Positions 3,489 to 5,580 of a DNA stretch of 5,580 bases are shown here, piece by piece. Made by a program: the position numbers and the translations under genes. Within the stretch, counting starts at the first letter, position 1. Every line of letters begins with the position of its first letter. The stretch is from Actinoplanes liguriensis (lineage in GTDB: Bacteria > Actinomycetota > Actinomycetes > Mycobacteriales > Micromonosporaceae), in assembly GCA_000715855.1 (NCBI GenBank), contig KL571234.1:106603-112182 (forward strand), in the 5' to 3' direction. The notes under the pieces were generated by a model, which was not told where the DNA came from, searched no databases, and saw only the letters and a list, made by a program, of their open reading frames with translations.

Positions 3489-5580
3489 TCAGCGGCGGCC
3501 GTAGACCGTCGTGCGCTCGACCGCCGGGCGCCCCGCAGCGCCCGCCAGCTCCTTGAGCTCGGCAACCGTCCGGGCCGAGCCGTGCTCCGACCCGGCCATC
3601 CGGGAGATCGTCTCCTCCATCAGCGTGCCGCCCAGGTCGTTGCAACCGCCGTTGAGCATCACCCGGGTGCCCTCGTCGCCCAGTTTCACCCACGAGCACT
3701 GGATGTTGTCGATCCGGCCGTGCAGCAGGACCCGGGCCATCGCGTGGACCACCCGGTTCTCCCGCCAGGTGGGGCCGGGCCGGGCGATGCCGGCCAGGTA
3801 GATCGGGGCGTTCGTGTGGATGAACGGCAACGCCACGAACTCGGTGAAGCCGCCGGTCACGTCCTGGATGCCGGCCAGCACCCGGAAGTGGCCGAGCCAC
3901 TGCCGCGGGTGGTCGACATGCCCATACATCATCGTGGAGCTGGAACGGATCCCGACCTGGTGGGCTGTGGTGACGACGTCGACCCAGGTGGCGGTCGGCA
4001 GCTTGCCCTTGGTCAGCACCCAGCGCACGTCGTCGTCGAGGATCTCGGCAGCCGTGCCCGGGATCGTGCCCAGGCCGGCCTCGCGCAGGTCGGTGAGCCA
4101 CTCCTTGAGCGACACCCCGGCCTTGGAGGCGGCGGTGACGATCTCCATCGGCGAGTACGCGTGGACGTGCATCCCCGGCACCCGCTGCTTCACCGCACGG
4201 ACCAGATCCGCATACGCCGTGACCGGCATCTTCGGGTCGATGCCGCCCTGCATGCACACCTCGGAGGCGCCGTCCCGCCACGCCTCCTCGGCCCGGTCGG
4301 CGACCTGCTCGACGGAGAGCCGGTACGCGTCAGCGTCCTTCTCCCGCTGGGCGAACGCGCAGAACCGGCACCCCACGTAGCAGACGTTGGAGAAGTTGAT
4401 GTTGCGGTTCACGACGTACGTGATGTCGTCGCCGTTGACCGATTTCCGCAGGTCGTCGGCGATCCGGGCGAGCTCGTCGAGCGCGCCGCCGTCCGCGTTG
4501 AACAGGGCCATCGCCTTGTCCTCGTGCTCCGGCCGCAGCAGCGCGCCCGGGTCCGTCGAGGCGAGCTTGAGACCGGCGAGCACGTCCGCCGGCAGGGTCT
4601 GCGAGGTGGCGCTCTTGACGTGTGCGGCGACCTCGTCCCAGTCCCCGTACACGAAATCGAAGTCGGATCGCCGATCGGCCGAGCGCCCCTCGGTGTCGAC
4701 CGCCGTGTGCAGGTCGGTGCGGCCGGTGCCGAACGTCTCCTCCGGCTCCTGCCAGGGCAGGCCGGCCGGGACGGCGTCTTCCCGAGCCATCCCGTCCGGG
4801 CCGGAGAGGGCGGCCACGTGAGCGGCGAGGCGCGGGTCGAGCCAGCCCTCGTCGCTACGGCGCACATATTCCGGGTAGATCGTGAGGCGCTCGCGCAGGG
4901 TGAAACCGGCGGCCGCCGTCTTCTCCGAGAGAAGGTCGATCTGCGGCCACGGGCGCTCCGGGTTGACGTGGTCGGGCGTGACCGGCGAGACCCCGCCCCA
5001 GTCGTCGATCCCGGCGCGCAGGAGCAGCGAGAACTCGTCGTCGATCAGATTCGGCGGGGCCTGGATCCGCGCCCGCGGCCCCATGATCACCCGGCCGACC
5101 GCGACCGTGGCGGCCAGCTCGCGCAGCTCGGCGTCGGGCATCCCGCGCATCGCCGTGTCCGGCTTGGCGCGGAAGTTCTGAATGATGATCTCCTGGATGT
5201 GGCCGAACTCGCGGGCCACGCGACGCATCGCGAACAGCGCGTCGACCCGCTCGGCCGGAGTCTCGCCGATGCCGATCAGGATGCCGGTGGTGAACGGCAC
5301 GCCGACCCGGCCGGCATCCTCGAGCACCCGCAGCCGGACCGCGGGCTCCTTGTCCGGTGAGCCGTAGTGCGGGCCGCCGGGCTCGGACCAGAGCCGGGTG
5401 GCGGTGGTCTCCAGCATCATGCCCATGCTCGGCGCGACCGGCTTGAGGCGCTGCAGCTCGTCCCAGCTCATCACGCCCGGGTTGAGGTGCGGCAGCAGGC
5501 CGGTCTCCTCGAGCACCGCGATGGCGCAGGCCCGCACGTAGTCGAGGGTGGAGTCGTAGCCCCGCTCGTCCAGCCACTGG
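3489..5580 (-). CDS. fbiC: FbiC, bifunctional Fo (7,8-didemethyl-8-hydroxy-5-deazariboflavin) synthase, 5'-partial
   Basis: Cytoplasmic radical-SAM fusion enzyme that builds Fo, the chromophore of cofactor F420, from tyrosine and 5-amino-6-ribitylamino-uracil. About 696 C-terminal residues are present; the frame is open to the window edge, so roughly 150 N-terminal residues, including the CofG CX3CX2C cluster motif, lie outside. Visible CofG half: [28 protein letters not shown] (5259-5273), IQNFRAK, IQAPPNL, and [21 protein letters not shown] variable linker follows (about 4640-4760). The CofH half has its own cluster motif Cys-YVG-Cys-RF-Cys (4359-4382), then [36 protein letters not shown] and a C-terminal [13 protein letters not shown] region. 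No frameshift or lost motif is seen in the visible part. The stop TGA is at 3489-3491, followed by a strong hairpin. The GTG at 5537 is internal (alignment with known FbiC continues upstream). Confidence 0.96.
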   Translation of the reverse strand, partial: QWLDERGYDSTLDYVRACAIAVLEETGLLPHLNPGVMSWDELQRLKPVAPSMGMMLETTATRLWSEPGGPHYGSPDKEPAVRLRVLEDAGRVGVPFTTGILIGIGETPAERVDALFAMRRVAREFGHIQEIIIQNFRAKPDTAMRGMPDAELRELAATVAVGRVIMGPRARIQAPPNLIDDEFSLLLRAGIDDWGGVSPVTPDHVNPERPWPQIDLLSEKTAAAGFTLRERLTIYPEYVRRSDEGWLDPRLAAHVAALSGPDGMAREDAVPAGLPWQEPEETFGTGRTDLHTAVDTEGRSADRRSDFDFVYGDWDEVAAHVKSATSQTLPADVLAGLKLASTDPGALLRPEHEDKAMALFNADGGALDELARIADDLRKSVNGDDITYVVNRNINFSNVCYVGCRFCAFAQREKDADAYRLSVEQVADRAEEAWRDGASEVCMQGGIDPKMPVTAYADLVRAVKQRVPGMHVHAYSPMEIVTAASKAGVSLKEWLTDLREAGLGTIPGTAAEILDDDVRWVLTKGKLPTATWVDVVTTAHQVGIRSSSTMMYGHVDHPRQWLGHFRVLAGIQDVTGGFTEFVALPFIHTNAPIYLAGIARPGPTWRENRVVHAMARVLLHGRIDNIQCSWVKLGDEGTRVMLNGGCNDLGGTLMEETISRMAGSEHGSARTVAELKELAGAAGRPAVERTTVYGRR

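Noticed and set aside
3315..5360. A 681-codon open frame on the + strand opposite fbiC
   Set aside because: It is fully antisense to a clearly recognised FbiC, has no family-like motifs and is rich in Arg/Gly/Val/His low-complexity sequence, as expected for a shadow frame in high-GC DNA.

Overview
The window reads as a high-GC actinomycete chromosome. The evidence is strongly GC-biased codon use, a WhiB-family regulator, the fused F420-pathway enzyme FbiC, a DUF3499 gene (an actinobacterial family) and two genes that look leaderless with GTG starts. A Micromonosporaceae/Actinoplanes-like genus is plausible, but the sequence alone does not prove it.

Layout from left to right: (1) the 3' part of a polysaccharide (NodB-type) deacetylase on +, running in from outside; (2) a short convergent gap filled by a 13-bp tandem repeat array that reaches into the end of the next gene; (3) a DUF3499 gene on -; (4) a 187-bp divergent control region in which both genes have a TANNNT -10 box exactly 6 nt before a GTG start; (5) a metallopeptidase-family (zincin-like) gene on + whose zinc and catalytic residues all appear replaced; (6) a 297-bp convergent gap holding terminator-like hairpins, a 15-bp tandem array and a 48-bp tandem duplication; (7) a whiB2/whmD/whiB-type regulator on - with a strong Shine-Dalgarno site and a perfect 14-bp palindrome in its promoter region; (8) about 0.9 kb with no convincing gene, holding strong inverted repeats and a 62-64-bp tandem repeat; (9) an 11-bp-stem terminator and the 3' four-fifths of fbiC on -, running out of the window.

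The trio DUF3499 (-), zincin-like protein (+), whiB2 (-) has the same order and orientation as Rv3258c-Rv3259-whiB2 (Rv3260c) of Mycobacterium tuberculosis, as I recall it. There the next gene is fbiA, an F420-biosynthesis gene; here the next gene is fbiC, also F420 biosynthesis but on the other strand and after a long spacer. FbiC makes the F420 chromophore precursor Fo. WhiB2 orthologues control septation and sporulation. The DUF3499 and zincin-like proteins have no established function. No mobile element, CRISPR array, tRNA or rRNA was seen. The least explained items are the conserved pseudoprotease/DUF3499 pair, the whiB2 operator-like palindrome, and the unrelated tandem arrays in three of the gene-free gaps.
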